A stretch of 64,000 nucleotides of DNA from Pseudomonas sp. H1h (GCF_000633255.1 NZ_AYMJ01000031.1:124001-188000), one strand, 5' to 3'. Shown: positions 25,004 through 33,601, counted from the stretch's first letter. Notes: generated by a model not told the origin, from the sequence alone. Numbers and translations are program-made.

Positions 25004-26701
25004 ATGATCGAAGACTTTTGGAAGGATAAATACCCGGCTGGAATTGCTGCCGACATCAATCCAGACGAGTACCCGAATATTCAGGCAGTGTTGAAGCAAT
25101 CTTGCCAACGCTTCGCCAACAAACCGGCTTTCAGCAACCTGGGCAAGACAATCACCTACGGTGAACTGTACGAATTGTCCGGTGCATTTGCCGCGTATCT
25201 GCAACAGCATACCGACTTGCAGCCCGGTGATCGAATCGCCGTGCAACTGCCCAACGTTCTGCAATACCCGGTCGCCGTCTTCGGTGCGATCCGCGCCGGG
25301 CTGATCGTGGTCAACACCAACCCGCTGTACACCGCGCGGGAAATGGAACACCAATTCAACGACTCCGGCGCCAAAGCCCTTGTCTGCCTGGCAAACATGG
25401 CGCACCTGGCGGAAACCGTGGTGCCGAAAACCGGCGTCAAGCACGTCATCGTCACCGAAGTCGCCGACCTGCTGCCGCCGGTCAAACGCCTGTTGATCAA
25501 CAGCGTGATCAAGTACGTGAAAAAGATGGTGCCGGCCTACCACCTGCCCAAGGCCGTCAAGTTCAACGACGTGCTGAGCAAGGGCCAGGGCCAGCCTGTG
25601 GCTGAAGCCAACCCGCACAGCAGTGATGTCGCAGTGCTGCAATACACCGGTGGCACCACCGGCGTGGCCAAGGGCGCGATGCTGACGCACCGCAACCTCG
25701 TCGCCAACATGCTGCAGTGCAAAGCGCTGATGGGCTCGAACCTCAACGAAGGCTGCGAGATCCTGATCACGCCGCTGCCGCTGTACCACATCTATGCGTT
25801 CACTTTTCACTGCATGGCGATGATGCTGATCGGCAACCACAACATCCTGATCAGCAACCCGCGCGACCTGCCGGCGATGGTCAAGGAACTGTCGAAGTGG
25901 AAGTTCAGCGGCTTTGTCGGCTTGAACACGCTGTTCGTGGCGCTGTGCAACAACGAAGGCTTCCGCAAGCTGGATTTCTCCAACCTGAAAGTCACCCTGT
26001 CCGGCGGCATGGCCCTGCAACTGGCCGCAGCCGAGCGTTGGAAAGCGGTGACCGGTTGCTCGATCTGCGAAGGTTACGGCATGACCGAAACCAGCCCGGT
26101 GGCCACGGTCAATCCGATCCAGAACATCCAGATCGGCACCATCGGCATTCCGGTGCCGTCGACCCTGTGCAAAGTCATCGACGATGCCGGTGTCGAGCAG
26201 CCGATGGGCGAAATCGGTGAACTGTGCGTCAAAGGCCCGCAAGTGATGAAGGGCTACTGGCAGCGTCAGGAAGCCACCGACGAGATCCTCGACAGCGAAG
26301 GCTGGCTGAAGACCGGTGACATCGCGCTGATCCAGCCCGATGGCTACATGCGCATTGTCGATCGCAAGAAAGACATGATTCTGGTCTCCGGTTTCAACGT
26401 CTATCCAAACGAACTGGAAGACGTGCTGGCGACGCTGCCGGGCGTTTTGCAGTGCGCTGCCATCGGCGTGCCGGACGAGAAGTCGGGCGAGGCGATCAAG
26501 ATTTTCATCGTCGCCAAGCCGGGCGTGACCCTGACCAAGGAAACCGTGATGGAGCACATGCGCGCGAACGTCACCGGCTACAAGGTCCCGCGTTCGGTGG
26601 AGTTCCGCGATGCGCTGCCGACCACCAACGTCGGCAAGATCCTGCGCCGCGAATTGCGTGACGAAGAGCTGAAGAAGATCAAGGCGAAGTCCGCCGCCTG
26701 A
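25004..26701 (+). CDS. fadD1: Long-chain-fatty-acid--CoA ligase (FadD1)
   Basis: This is the second acyl-CoA synthetase, 565 residues, clearly a paralogue of the upstream gene. It has YTGGTTGVAKGAMLTHRNL near 210, GYGMTETSPV near 360, the hinge region DRKKDMILVSGFNVYPNE near 460, and NVGKILRREL with the catalytic Lys near the C-terminus. GAGGAG precedes the ATG. Many pseudomonads carry this tandem, with FadD1 favouring long chains and FadD2 shorter ones; that split is known from P. aeruginosa and only inferred here. A strong terminator follows. Confidence 0.94.
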   Translation: MIEDFWKDKYPAGIAADINPDEYPNIQAVLKQSCQRFANKPAFSNLGKTITYGELYELSGAFAAYLQQHTDLQPGDRIAVQLPNVLQYPVAVFGAIRAGLIVVNTNPLYTAREMEHQFNDSGAKALVCLANMAHLAETVVPKTGVKHVIVTEVADLLPPVKRLLINSVIKYVKKMVPAYHLPKAVKFNDVLSKGQGQPVAEANPHSSDVAVLQYTGGTTGVAKGAMLTHRNLVANMLQCKALMGSNLNEGCEILITPLPLYHIYAFTFHCMAMMLIGNHNILISNPRDLPAMVKELSKWKFSGFVGLNTLFVALCNNEGFRKLDFSNLKVTLSGGMALQLAAAERWKAVTGCSICEGYGMTETSPVATVNPIQNIQIGTIGIPVPSTLCKVIDDAGVEQPMGEIGELCVKGPQVMKGYWQRQEATDEILDSEGWLKTGDIALIQPDGYMRIVDRKKDMILVSGFNVYPNELEDVLATLPGVLQCAAIGVPDEKSGEAIKIFIVAKPGVTLTKETVMEHMRANVTGYKVPRSVEFRDALPTTNVGKILRRELRDEELKKIKAKSAA

Positions 26702-26703
26702 AT

Positions 26704-26731
26704 AAAAAGCCCCGCAGATGCGGGGCTTTTT
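26704..26731. terminator. Bidirectional terminator after fadD1
   Basis: AAAAAGCCCCGC, ATG-type loop, GCGGGGCTTTTT: a perfect GC stem with a T tract on one side and A tract on the other. Confidence 0.92.
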
Positions 26732-26772
26732 GTTGGGGCAGGCGGTAGATTTGTAGTGACGGTGAGGCCGGC

Positions 26773-26843
26773 TTCGCGAGCAGGCTCGCTCCCACATGTC
26801 AGTTGGAATACCGTCAAATATGGGAGCGAGCGTGCTCGCGAAG
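26773..26843. repeat. REP pair (inverted then direct)
   Basis: Two REP cores flank about 25 bp between fadD1 and the convergent hypothetical gene. The right arm is degenerate (ATGGGAGCGAGCGTGCTCGCG). Confidence 0.82.
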
Positions 26844-26851
26844 CTTTGCTG

Positions 26852-27229
26852 TTACTGGCGGAACGGCGCGAAATTCACGTTGGTCCCCGCCGGACGCATG
26901 TCCTGCAGATACGAATCCTTGTCTGCACTCAGTTCCAGGCTCAATGCCGCCTTGCGCTTGCCTTCATTACGAATCACCAGACCTTCGAGTTTTTCCCGCA
27001 GGAACACTGTTGGCACTTTCAGGTGCAGTAGTTCGTCGGTGGCCGGGGTGTGCATCAACAGGTGAATCCACTCGTACTGACCGATCGCCAGGCGCGACAC
27101 CGGCAGGTCGAACCACCAGATGTTGCGGTTGCGGTTCAGTTCGGCGAAGTGGCAGTTGTTGGTGCCGAGCACAGCACCGCCCAGTTCCTGATTGCGACGG
27201 GCAATGGCCTGCTTTTTATCGAGTTTCAT
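26852..27229 (-). CDS. Conserved hypothetical protein, 125 residues
   Basis: The product begins MKLDKKQAIARRNQELGGAV and is soluble, mixed alpha/beta, with a basic middle (VPTVFLREKLEGLVIRNEGKRKAALSLEL). I recognise it as a protein common in Pseudomonas but know no function. ATG 27229 is chosen because sequence upstream changes character and lacks similarity to the rest. It converges on fadD1 and diverges from csbD. It has no membrane segment or signal peptide. Confidence 0.7.
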   Translation of the reverse strand: MKLDKKQAIARRNQELGGAVLGTNNCHFAELNRNRNIWWFDLPVSRLAIGQYEWIHLLMHTPATDELLHLKVPTVFLREKLEGLVIRNEGKRKAALSLELSADKDSYLQDMRPAGTNVNFAPFRQ

Positions 27230-27425
27230 AACATTCCTGCGGGATCTGATCGTTGGCGCACGGCGCCCATAGGTGCGCATTCTCGGGGCTTGCGGGGCAA
27301 ACATAAAGCCCAACCTGTGTTGCACGACGAAATGAAGGGCAAAAATAAATGAAACTCGCGGCAAACCCGCCCGGTCAATCATTACGTACTGACTTTTCCC
27401 CTTCAATGCACCAAGGAGAAACACC

Positions 27426-27617
27426 ATGAGTAGCACTGGCGATAAAGTAAAAGGCATGGCCAACGAAGCGGTCGGCAACATCAAGCAAGGTGTTGGTAAA
27501 GCCACTGACAACACCAAGCTGCAGGCCGAAGGCAAGGTTCAAGAGAAAAAAGGCGAAGCCCAGCAAGCCGTCGGCAAAGCCAAAGATGCAGTGAAGAAAA
27601 CCATCGACAAGGCGTAA
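27426..27617 (+). CDS. CsbD-family stress-response protein
   Basis: The 63-residue hydrophilic protein has the CsbD pattern: DKVKGMANEAVGNIKQGVG near the start and alternating KAK/AEGKVQEKKGEAQQ repeats. CsbD-like proteins are abundant general-stress proteins of unknown mechanism. A strong AAGGAG lies seven bases before ATG and a terminator follows, so it is a single-gene unit. Confidence 0.9.
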   Translation: MSSTGDKVKGMANEAVGNIKQGVGKATDNTKLQAEGKVQEKKGEAQQAVGKAKDAVKKTIDKA

Positions 27618-27641
27618 TCCAGCCTTGAACGAAACACAGGA

Positions 27642-27667
27642 ACGGCCATCCAAGGATGGCCGTTTTT
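27642..27667 (+). terminator. Rho-independent terminator after csbD-like gene
   Basis: ACGGCCATCC-AA-GGATGGCCGT followed by five T residues: a perfect 10-bp stem. Confidence 0.92.
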
Positions 27668-27780
27668 GTGTCAAAACCCCACGGTCATCCACGAAGGTCG
27701 CCAAGTAGGCTACCGTGATGTAAAAAACGGCCCCTGAGTCGCCACGACTTCAACCTGTTTTGCGGCGAAAGGAGACGCGA

Positions 27781-28731
27781 ATGATTTTTCCAGACATGAA
27801 AGGTCTGCCCTTGCACCGGGTGATGGTGCGCACGGTGACTGAATTCATCGACGACGAGATGTCGACCTACGCCTCGGCACTGGCCTACCAGATGCTGTTC
27901 TCGCTGTTCCCGTTCATTCTGTTCCTGATTGCCCTGATCGGTTTCCTGCACCTGCCGGACTTCTTCACCTGGCTGCGTCTGCAATCGGAACTGGTGCTGC
28001 CGCCGCAGGCGCTCGAACAGGTCAACCCGGTGATCGATCAGTTGCAGCAGTCCAAGGGTGGCTTGCTCTCGGTCGGTATTGTCATCGCCCTGTACACCGC
28101 CTCTGCAGGCGTACGCCTGATGATGAGCGCGATGAACGCGGCCTATGACGTGGTCGAAGGCCGGCCGATCTGGAAGCGCTTTCCGCTGTCGATTTTCTAC
28201 ACCGTCGGCATCGCCGGCATGCTGCTGGCCGCCGCTGCGCTGATGGTGCTCGGGCCGCAGGTGATGGGCTGGATTGCCGCGCAGGTTGGTCTGGAAGAAG
28301 TCATTGTCACGGTGTGGACGATTGCGCGCTGGCCGGTGATCGTGATTCTGATGATGGTCGCCGTGGCCCTGATCTACTACGTGATGCCCGACGTCAAACA
28401 GGAATTCCGCTTCATCACCCCAGGCTCGGTGCTGGCTGTGGTGGTGTGGATCGTCGCCTCGCTGGGCTTTGCGTTCTATGTCAAAACCTTCGCCAACTAC
28501 AATGCAATGTATGGCAGCATCGGGGCGATCATCGTGCTGTTGCTGTATTTCTATATTTCCGCCGCCGTGCTGCTGCTTGGGGCCGAGATGAATGCGGTGA
28601 TCGAACACATGTCCAGCGAGGGCAAGGATGAGGGCGAGAAAGTCCCCGGCGAACTCGATGAACACCCCAAACAACATGTCTCGGGCCTGGGACGCGACCA
28701 CTCGCTCAAGCCGGACACTGACGAAGCCTGA
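27781..28731 (+). CDS. YihY/BrkB family inner-membrane protein
   Basis: The 316-residue protein has about six transmembrane segments, including MLFSLFPFILFLIALIGFL near 38 and AIIVLLLYFYISAAVLLLG near 250, which is the typical YihY/BrkB end followed by EMNAVIEH. A charged cytoplasmic tail closes it. Despite old labels as ribonuclease BN or virulence factor, its function is not established. ATG 27781 follows GAAAGGAG; a longer reading adds only a few charged residues. The def gene begins 2 bp after its stop, indicating an operon. Confidence 0.87.
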   Translation: MIFPDMKGLPLHRVMVRTVTEFIDDEMSTYASALAYQMLFSLFPFILFLIALIGFLHLPDFFTWLRLQSELVLPPQALEQVNPVIDQLQQSKGGLLSVGIVIALYTASAGVRLMMSAMNAAYDVVEGRPIWKRFPLSIFYTVGIAGMLLAAAALMVLGPQVMGWIAAQVGLEEVIVTVWTIARWPVIVILMMVAVALIYYVMPDVKQEFRFITPGSVLAVVVWIVASLGFAFYVKTFANYNAMYGSIGAIIVLLLYFYISAAVLLLGAEMNAVIEHMSSEGKDEGEKVPGELDEHPKQHVSGLGRDHSLKPDTDEA

Positions 28732-28733
28732 TC

Positions 28734-29273
28734 ATGATTCGTGAAATCCTCAAAATGGGCGACGAACGCCTGCTGCGCATCGCCCCGCCGTTGCCGGCCG
28801 AGATGTTCGACAGCCCGCAGCTGTGGCAACTGATCGATGACATGTTCCAGACCATGGAAAGCGTCGGCGGCGTTGGGCTGGCTGCGCCGCAGATCGGCGT
28901 CGATCTGCAACTGGTGATCTTCGGTTTCGAGCACAGCGAACGCTATCCCGAGGCTGAAGCAGTGCCGCAGACAATCCTGATCAATCCGCTGATCACGCCG
29001 TTGAGTCCGCTGACAGAAGAGGGCTTCGAAGGCTGCCTGTCGGTGCCCGGTCTGCGGGGTGCGGTGGATCGTTATCAGCAGATTCGCTACGAAGGCTTCG
29101 ATCCCAAGGGCGAGCCGATCGTGCGCGTGGCGTCTGGCTTTCATGCGCGGGTGGTGCAGCATGAGTGCGATCATCTGATCGGCCGCTTGTACCCGTCGCG
29201 CATTACCGACTTCAGCAAGTTCGGTTTTACCGAAGTGATGTTCCCGGATCTCGATCCCGCTGCGGACGACTGA
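28734..29273 (+). CDS. def: Peptide deformylase
   Basis: Def removes the formyl group from the N-terminal methionine of new proteins. The 179-residue enzyme has the three motifs in order: GVGLAAPQIGV near 45, EGCLSVPG near 96 (metal Cys) and QHECDHLIG near 140 (two metal His and the catalytic Glu). Pseudomonads have several Def paralogues; this one, behind the YihY gene and not with fmt, is a secondary copy rather than the fmt-linked one. Confidence 0.94.
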   Translation: MIREILKMGDERLLRIAPPLPAEMFDSPQLWQLIDDMFQTMESVGGVGLAAPQIGVDLQLVIFGFEHSERYPEAEAVPQTILINPLITPLSPLTEEGFEGCLSVPGLRGAVDRYQQIRYEGFDPKGEPIVRVASGFHARVVQHECDHLIGRLYPSRITDFSKFGFTEVMFPDLDPAADD

Positions 29274-29312
29274 TTCTGAGAACCTTCATTCCAATGCCCC
29301 ACATTTTGATCT

Positions 29313-29723
29313 TTATGGCTCCAGCCCCATTGCAATCATCGGCTTGCTCCGTGCATACCGGCTCAACCGTTCCGCCATCGCCTGGGGCAGGGCAGGGTCG
29401 AAGCTGAAGCCGCGGCGTTCATAAAACCCGCGCAAGTCCGGATGGCAGAACAGCCACACCGGCTCTGTCACACCCTGCACGGCCGCCGCGATCAACTCGG
29501 CGGCAATCCCCTGCTCACGACACGCGGGATCGACAAACAACCCCGTCAACCAGCGTCCACCCGCCACCGGGCGCAAGCACAGCGCGGCAACGATCTCTTC
29601 GCGGCGTGCCACCCACAATTGCGCATCGCGTACCGCCTTCATCGACGATTGGTGGCTGCGGTAAAACTTGTTCATCAACGGCCACAAAGGCTCGTCGAGC
29701 AGGACGTACTGGGTATCGGACAT
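29313..29723 (-). CDS. GNAT-family acetyltransferase
   Basis: The 136-residue protein has the GNAT acetyl-CoA loop CREQGIAAELIAAAV near 75 and the motif-B end RGFYERRGFSFDP near 105. The substrate is not deducible. It converges on def. Confidence 0.82.
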   Translation of the reverse strand: MSDTQYVLLDEPLWPLMNKFYRSHQSSMKAVRDAQLWVARREEIVAALCLRPVAGGRWLTGLFVDPACREQGIAAELIAAAVQGVTEPVWLFCHPDLRGFYERRGFSFDPALPQAMAERLSRYARSKPMIAMGLEP

Positions 29724-29824
29724 GGGATCGGACTGTCGGCGGGCAAAGCGCCGATTATAAAAGAACGGGCGACGCAGGATAGGTGTATACCTGAGCCTAC
29801 ATCCCTGTGAGTGGAGTACGCATC

Positions 29825-29935
29825 ATGTCCAAAGGTATGGATTCAAAGAAAGCCGCGAAGAAGAAACCGGCCAAGACCGCCATTGAAAAGCGTGCGGAGA
29901 AGAAGGCCAAGAAAGTCGATATTTTCGGTCATTGA
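29825..29935 (+). CDS. Small lysine-rich basic protein, 36 residues
   Basis: An open frame starts at ATG 29825 and reads MSKGMDSKKAAKKKPAKTAI then EKRAEKKAKKVDIFGH. It has 13 lysines and KKA/KKP repeats like the tails of histone-like proteins, but ends in a non-basic VDIFGH. GGAGTACGCATC precedes the start (GGAG nine bases away), and a GC hairpin follows. A similar very short Lys/Ala-rich frame exists in many pseudomonads. Nucleic-acid binding is a guess from charge. Confidence 0.65.
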   Translation: MSKGMDSKKAAKKKPAKTAIEKRAEKKAKKVDIFGH

Positions 29936-29945
29936 TCATGTCCCT

Positions 29946-29970
29946 CGGGGGCCCGGTTCTCGGGCTCCCG
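29946..29970 (+). terminator. GC hairpin after the small basic protein gene
   Basis: CGGGGGCCCG-N5-CGGGCTCCCG pairs fully in RNA with one G-U. There is no T tract, so termination would be weak or Rho-dependent. Confidence 0.5.
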
Positions 29971-30047
29971 CTCAAGCGCAAAAATAATCTGCAAGATTCA
30001 GCGGCCTCGTTGCACAGAAGGGGAAGATTCCCGTTCCGAGCCACGCC

Positions 30048-30989
30048 ATGTCCCATTACTTCGACGCCGATCACCGGCAACAGATCGAAACCCTGCGCCA
30101 ACGCTTCACCGCCCGCACCGAATGGCCTACCTGGTTGCTGCTGATCGGCGTGTACGCCGGTTGGTTCGCCATCCTGCTCAACAGCCAGTGGCTCGGTCGA
30201 AGCGTGAGTACATTGCTGCTGATTCCGCTGCTGGTCCTGTGGCTGTCGGTGCAGCACGAGTTGCTGCACGGTCATCCGACGCGCTGGACAGGGCTCAACA
30301 AGCTACTCGGCTACGCACCCTTTGCCGTGTGGTATCCGTACACCTTGTACCGTGACAGCCATCTGTTGCATCACCGCGATGAAGACCTGACCGTGCCCGG
30401 TGTCGACCCGGAAAGCCGTTACCTGACAGCGGCGCGCTGGCAGGGCAGTTCGCTGTTCGAGCGCAGCTTGCACTGGTTGAACAAGACCGTGCTCGGGCGC
30501 TTTTTGCTCGGTGCGCCGCTGGCGTTACTGACGCTGGCCGGTGAAGAGCTGCAACGCCTGAAGAACCGCGAACGCCAGGCCTGGCTGATGTGGTTGACCC
30601 ACGGCGCGTTCACCTTGTTGATGCTGTGGTTCATCGCCCGCTACAGCGTGTTGCCGGTCTGGCATTACTTGCTGCTGATCAGTGTGCCGGCGCTGTCGAT
30701 TGCGCTGATCCGCTCCTACTATGAACACCGCCCGCACGCGCAACCGGAGCAGCGCACCGTGCTCAACGAGGCCGGTTGGCCGTGGCGCTGGCTGTTTCTG
30801 AATCTGAATTTTCATTTGGTGCATCATGACCTGCCGAGGCTGGCGTGGTACGACCTGCCCCAGGCTTACCGGATGCGCCGCGAGCAATGGGTGGCGCGCA
30901 GTGGCGGGTTTCTGGTGCAGGGGTATGGGCAGTTGTGGCGGCAGAACGGGTTCAGGCCGATCGACAGTCCGCAGCATCCCTTCCACTGA
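30048..30989 (+). CDS. Fatty-acid-desaturase-family membrane enzyme
   Basis: The 313-residue protein has four or more membrane segments and the three His boxes of di-iron desaturases/hydroxylases: HELLHGHPTR near 78, DSHLLHHRDED near 103 and NFHLVHHDLP near 255. The acyl or carotenoid-like substrate cannot be set from sequence. The start has only a weak Shine-Dalgarno. A separate gene for a PhnD-like protein starts 54 bp later on the same strand. Confidence 0.85.
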   Translation: MSHYFDADHRQQIETLRQRFTARTEWPTWLLLIGVYAGWFAILLNSQWLGRSVSTLLLIPLLVLWLSVQHELLHGHPTRWTGLNKLLGYAPFAVWYPYTLYRDSHLLHHRDEDLTVPGVDPESRYLTAARWQGSSLFERSLHWLNKTVLGRFLLGAPLALLTLAGEELQRLKNRERQAWLMWLTHGAFTLLMLWFIARYSVLPVWHYLLLISVPALSIALIRSYYEHRPHAQPEQRTVLNEAGWPWRWLFLNLNFHLVHHDLPRLAWYDLPQAYRMRREQWVARSGGFLVQGYGQLWRQNGFRPIDSPQHPFH

Positions 30990-31043
30990 TCCGAAGAACA
31001 CCACCGCCCCCCACAGGGTTATTGATTTGCAGGGACACTGTGT

Positions 31044-31835
31044 ATGCCCCAACACCTCGCCGAACTGCTGATGTACACCGCCCCCGAGCCCATTCGTGCG
31101 GCCAGCGAACGCTGGATCACCCGCATCCTCGAGCACCTCGGCCATGCCCGCCTGAATGCAGAAGGCCTGTCGCTCCCCGATACCTGGTTGTCACCCAACC
31201 TGTTGCTGACGCAAACCTGCGGCTATCCGCTGATGACTTTGCTGCGCAATCGGGTGCGCATCGTCGGGCGTCCACGTTACGAACTGCCGGACGCCAGTGC
31301 CGGCAATCACTGCAGCCTGATCCTCAGCCGTGCTGACGATGCACGCAGCACCCTGGTGGATTTTCACGGCAGTCGCGGGGTGATCAACAGTGACGACTCC
31401 AACAGCGGCATGAACCTGTTGCGCCAGCGTCTGGCGCCGTTGCACCGCGATGGGCAGTTCTTCGCCACTGTCGGCATCAGTGGGGCGCACCGCGAGAGCC
31501 TGAGCTGGGTGCGCGAGGATCGCGGCGATCTGGCGGCCATCGACAGCGTGACCTATGCGTACCTTGCGCAATATGCGCCGGATGAGGTCAGCGGTTTGCG
31601 GATCGTGGCGCGCAGTGCATTGAGCCCGACCCTGCCGTTCATTACCGCTGCCACCGCCACGGATGAGCAGATCGAACAGCTGCTCCGGGTGATGAATCAG
31701 TCGCTGGATGAGCTGCCCGACGTTGCGCGCACGCTTGGACTGCCCCACGTATTACCAGCCAGCGAAAGCGATTATGAAGTCCTGCTCGGTTATCAACGCG
31801 AGGCCCAGGCACAGGGGTATGGCTTACTTCGCTAA
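31044..31835 (+). CDS. PhnD-like substrate-binding-domain protein lacking a signal peptide
   Basis: The 263-residue protein has the ABC-transporter phosphonate-binding (PhnD) fold: TWLSPNLLLTQTCGYPLMTLL near 47, LVDFHGSRGVINSDDSNSGMNLLR near 105-128, the VGISGAHRESLSWVREDRGDLAAID turn near 150-172, and a closing helix. Unlike transported binding proteins it begins MPQHLAELLMYTAPEPIRAA with no signal peptide or lipobox, so it is probably cytoplasmic, or the binding domain of something not encoded here. It lies upstream of a sigma factor and another binding-protein gene. Confidence 0.75.
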   Translation: MPQHLAELLMYTAPEPIRAASERWITRILEHLGHARLNAEGLSLPDTWLSPNLLLTQTCGYPLMTLLRNRVRIVGRPRYELPDASAGNHCSLILSRADDARSTLVDFHGSRGVINSDDSNSGMNLLRQRLAPLHRDGQFFATVGISGAHRESLSWVREDRGDLAAIDSVTYAYLAQYAPDEVSGLRIVARSALSPTLPFITAATATDEQIEQLLRVMNQSLDELPDVARTLGLPHVLPASESDYEVLLGYQREAQAQGYGLLR

Positions 31836-31949
31836 TTTCTTTATGGAATATAAAGATTCTTTTTAAGTATTTTTAACGAATAAGGCGCCTTGCTACGATC
31901 GCGCCACCGGATCACCGGACATTCAGCGACCCCTTGCCAAGGAGCCCCT

Positions 31950-32477
31950 ATGTCCGGCGCCGATCCATTACATCGCCACACCGTTGACGGCCTGTTCCGC
32001 GCCCACTACCACTGGCTGCGCAACTATCTGAGCCGCCAACTGCAAGACCCGGCGAGTGCCGAAGACCTGACGTGCGAAACCTTCGTGCAACTGCTCGAAG
32101 CGCCCGCGCTGACCGCCATCCGCGAACCCCGCGCCTTGCTCACCACCATCGCCCAACGCCTGCTCTATCAGCATTGGCGGCGTGCCGATCTGGCGCGGCG
32201 CCATGCGCAGCACGTCGAGGCCGAGTGTGCCGCTTCGCCGGAAGAACTCACGCAACAGCGACAAACCCTGAGCCGCCTCGACCGCAGCCTGCAGCGCCTG
32301 CCCGGCAAGGTCCGTTCGACCTTTCTGCTGGCGCGCGTCGATGGCCTGACCTACCCGCAAATCGCCGCCGAACTGGGCATCTCGCAACGTTCGGTCAGCG
32401 TGTACATGAACCGCTCCCAAGCCCTGTGCGACCGCCACAGCGCCAATCAAATCCTGACAGACAAGAGGTCCGCATGA
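31950..32477 (+). CDS. ECF sigma factor, FecI type
   Basis: The 175-residue protein is a group IV sigma factor with region 2 (LFRAHYHWLRNYL to TIAQRLLYQHWRRADLARR) and region 4 (LPGKVRSTFLLARVDGLTY then PQIAAELGISQRSVSVYMNR). The YQHWRR turn is characteristic of FecI-like sigmas. AAGGAG lies six bases before ATG 31950; an upstream in-frame ATG lacks this. FecI sigmas are normally followed by a FecR anti-sigma and TonB receptor. Here the stop overlaps the start of a periplasmic binding-protein gene by ATGA, with no FecR or TonB-dependent receptor in view. Confidence 0.85.
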   Translation: MSGADPLHRHTVDGLFRAHYHWLRNYLSRQLQDPASAEDLTCETFVQLLEAPALTAIREPRALLTTIAQRLLYQHWRRADLARRHAQHVEAECAASPEELTQQRQTLSRLDRSLQRLPGKVRSTFLLARVDGLTYPQIAAELGISQRSVSVYMNRSQALCDRHSANQILTDKRSA

Positions 32478-33487
32478 GATTGATCAAAACCTTGCTCGGC
32501 AGCTCGCTGCTGGCGCTGAGCCTGAGCGTCGGCGCCGTTGCCGCCACGGAGAAAACCGCGCCGATCCACTTCGGTGACATCACTTGGGAGAGCGGCAGCT
32601 TCATCACCGAAGTGCTGCGGCTGATCGTCGAAAAAGGCTACGGCTACCCGACCGACACGCTGCCGGGCAGCACCGTCAGCCTGGAAGCGGCGCTGGCGAA
32701 AAACGACATTCAAGTGATCGGCGAGGAATGGGCCGGGCGCAGTCCGGCGTGGGTCAAGGCGGCAGCTGAAGGCAAGGTGTTCGGCCTGGGCGACACGGTC
32801 AAGGGTGCGACCGAGGGGTGGTGGGTGCCGGAATACGTGATCAAGGGTGACCCCGAGCGCGGGATCAAACCGTTGGCGCCGGAGCTGAAGTCGGTGGCCG
32901 ACCTGCCGCGCTACAAGGAGGTGTTCCGCGATCCGGAAGACCCGAGCCGTGGGCGTTTCCTCAATAGCCCGACCGGCTGGACTTCGGAGATCGTCAACAG
33001 CCAGAAGCTCAAGGCCTATGCGCTGACCGACAGCTTCGTCAACTTCCGCACCGGCTCAGGTGCGGCGCTGGATGCCGAGGTGGCGTCGTCGATCAAACGG
33101 GGCAAACCGGTGCTGTTCTACTATTGGTCGCCGACGCCGTTGCTGGGTCGCTTCAAACTGGTGAAGCTCGATGAGCCGCCGTTCGATGCCGAAGCCTGGA
33201 AGACCCTGGCCGATGCCAATAACCCGAATCCCAAGGGCACCCGTTCGATGCCGGCGAGCCTGGCGATTGGCGTATCGGCGCCGTTCAAGGCGCAGTACCC
33301 GGAGCTGGTGACGTTCTTTGAAAAGGTCGATTTGCCGATTGATCTGCTGAACCGGACGCTGGCCGTAATGAGCGAGAAACGCCAGCCACCGCGTCAGGTC
33401 GCCGAAGCGTTTTTGCGCGATCAGCCGCAAGTGTGGAAGGGGTGGGTGCCGGGGGAGGTGGCGAGCAAGGTGAGTGGGAGTCTGTAA
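32474..33487 (+). CDS. Glycine-betaine-type (OpuAC/ProX-like) periplasmic binding protein
   Basis: The 337-residue product has a Sec signal peptide (MRLIKTLLGSSLLALSLSVG, cleavage near AVAATEK) and an OpuAC domain: IHFGDITWESGSFITEVLRL near 32, IGEEWAGRSPAWVKAA near 78, WWVPEYV near 112 and FYYWSPTPLLGRF near 215, with tryptophans of the kind that box quaternary ammonium groups. The ATG overlaps the sigma stop (ATGA), so translation is coupled. No permease or ATPase is adjacent, so it either shares a distant transporter or acts as a sensor for the sigma factor. Confidence 0.82.
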   Translation: MRLIKTLLGSSLLALSLSVGAVAATEKTAPIHFGDITWESGSFITEVLRLIVEKGYGYPTDTLPGSTVSLEAALAKNDIQVIGEEWAGRSPAWVKAAAEGKVFGLGDTVKGATEGWWVPEYVIKGDPERGIKPLAPELKSVADLPRYKEVFRDPEDPSRGRFLNSPTGWTSEIVNSQKLKAYALTDSFVNFRTGSGAALDAEVASSIKRGKPVLFYYWSPTPLLGRFKLVKLDEPPFDAEAWKTLADANNPNPKGTRSMPASLAIGVSAPFKAQYPELVTFFEKVDLPIDLLNRTLAVMSEKRQPPRQVAEAFLRDQPQVWKGWVPGEVASKVSGSL

Positions 33488-33514
33488 GGGCTTTTGTGTT
33501 GAATGACCGATAGC

Positions 33515-33590
33515 ATTCGCGAGCAAGCCCGCTCCCACACTGGATTTGTGGTGTGCTCAAACCCCTGTGGGAGCGGGCTTGCTCGCGAAT
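33515..33590. repeat. REP pair between convergent genes
   Basis: An inverted and a direct REP core, about 28 bp apart, fill the gap between the binding-protein gene and the convergent GST gene. Confidence 0.86.
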
Positions 33591-33601
33591 GATCCAAAGG
33601 C

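Noticed and set aside
24926..26797. 623-codon frame antisense to fadD1
   Set aside because: It spans fadD1 and its terminator and REP. It is a by-product of GC-rich codon use, with no recognisable domain.
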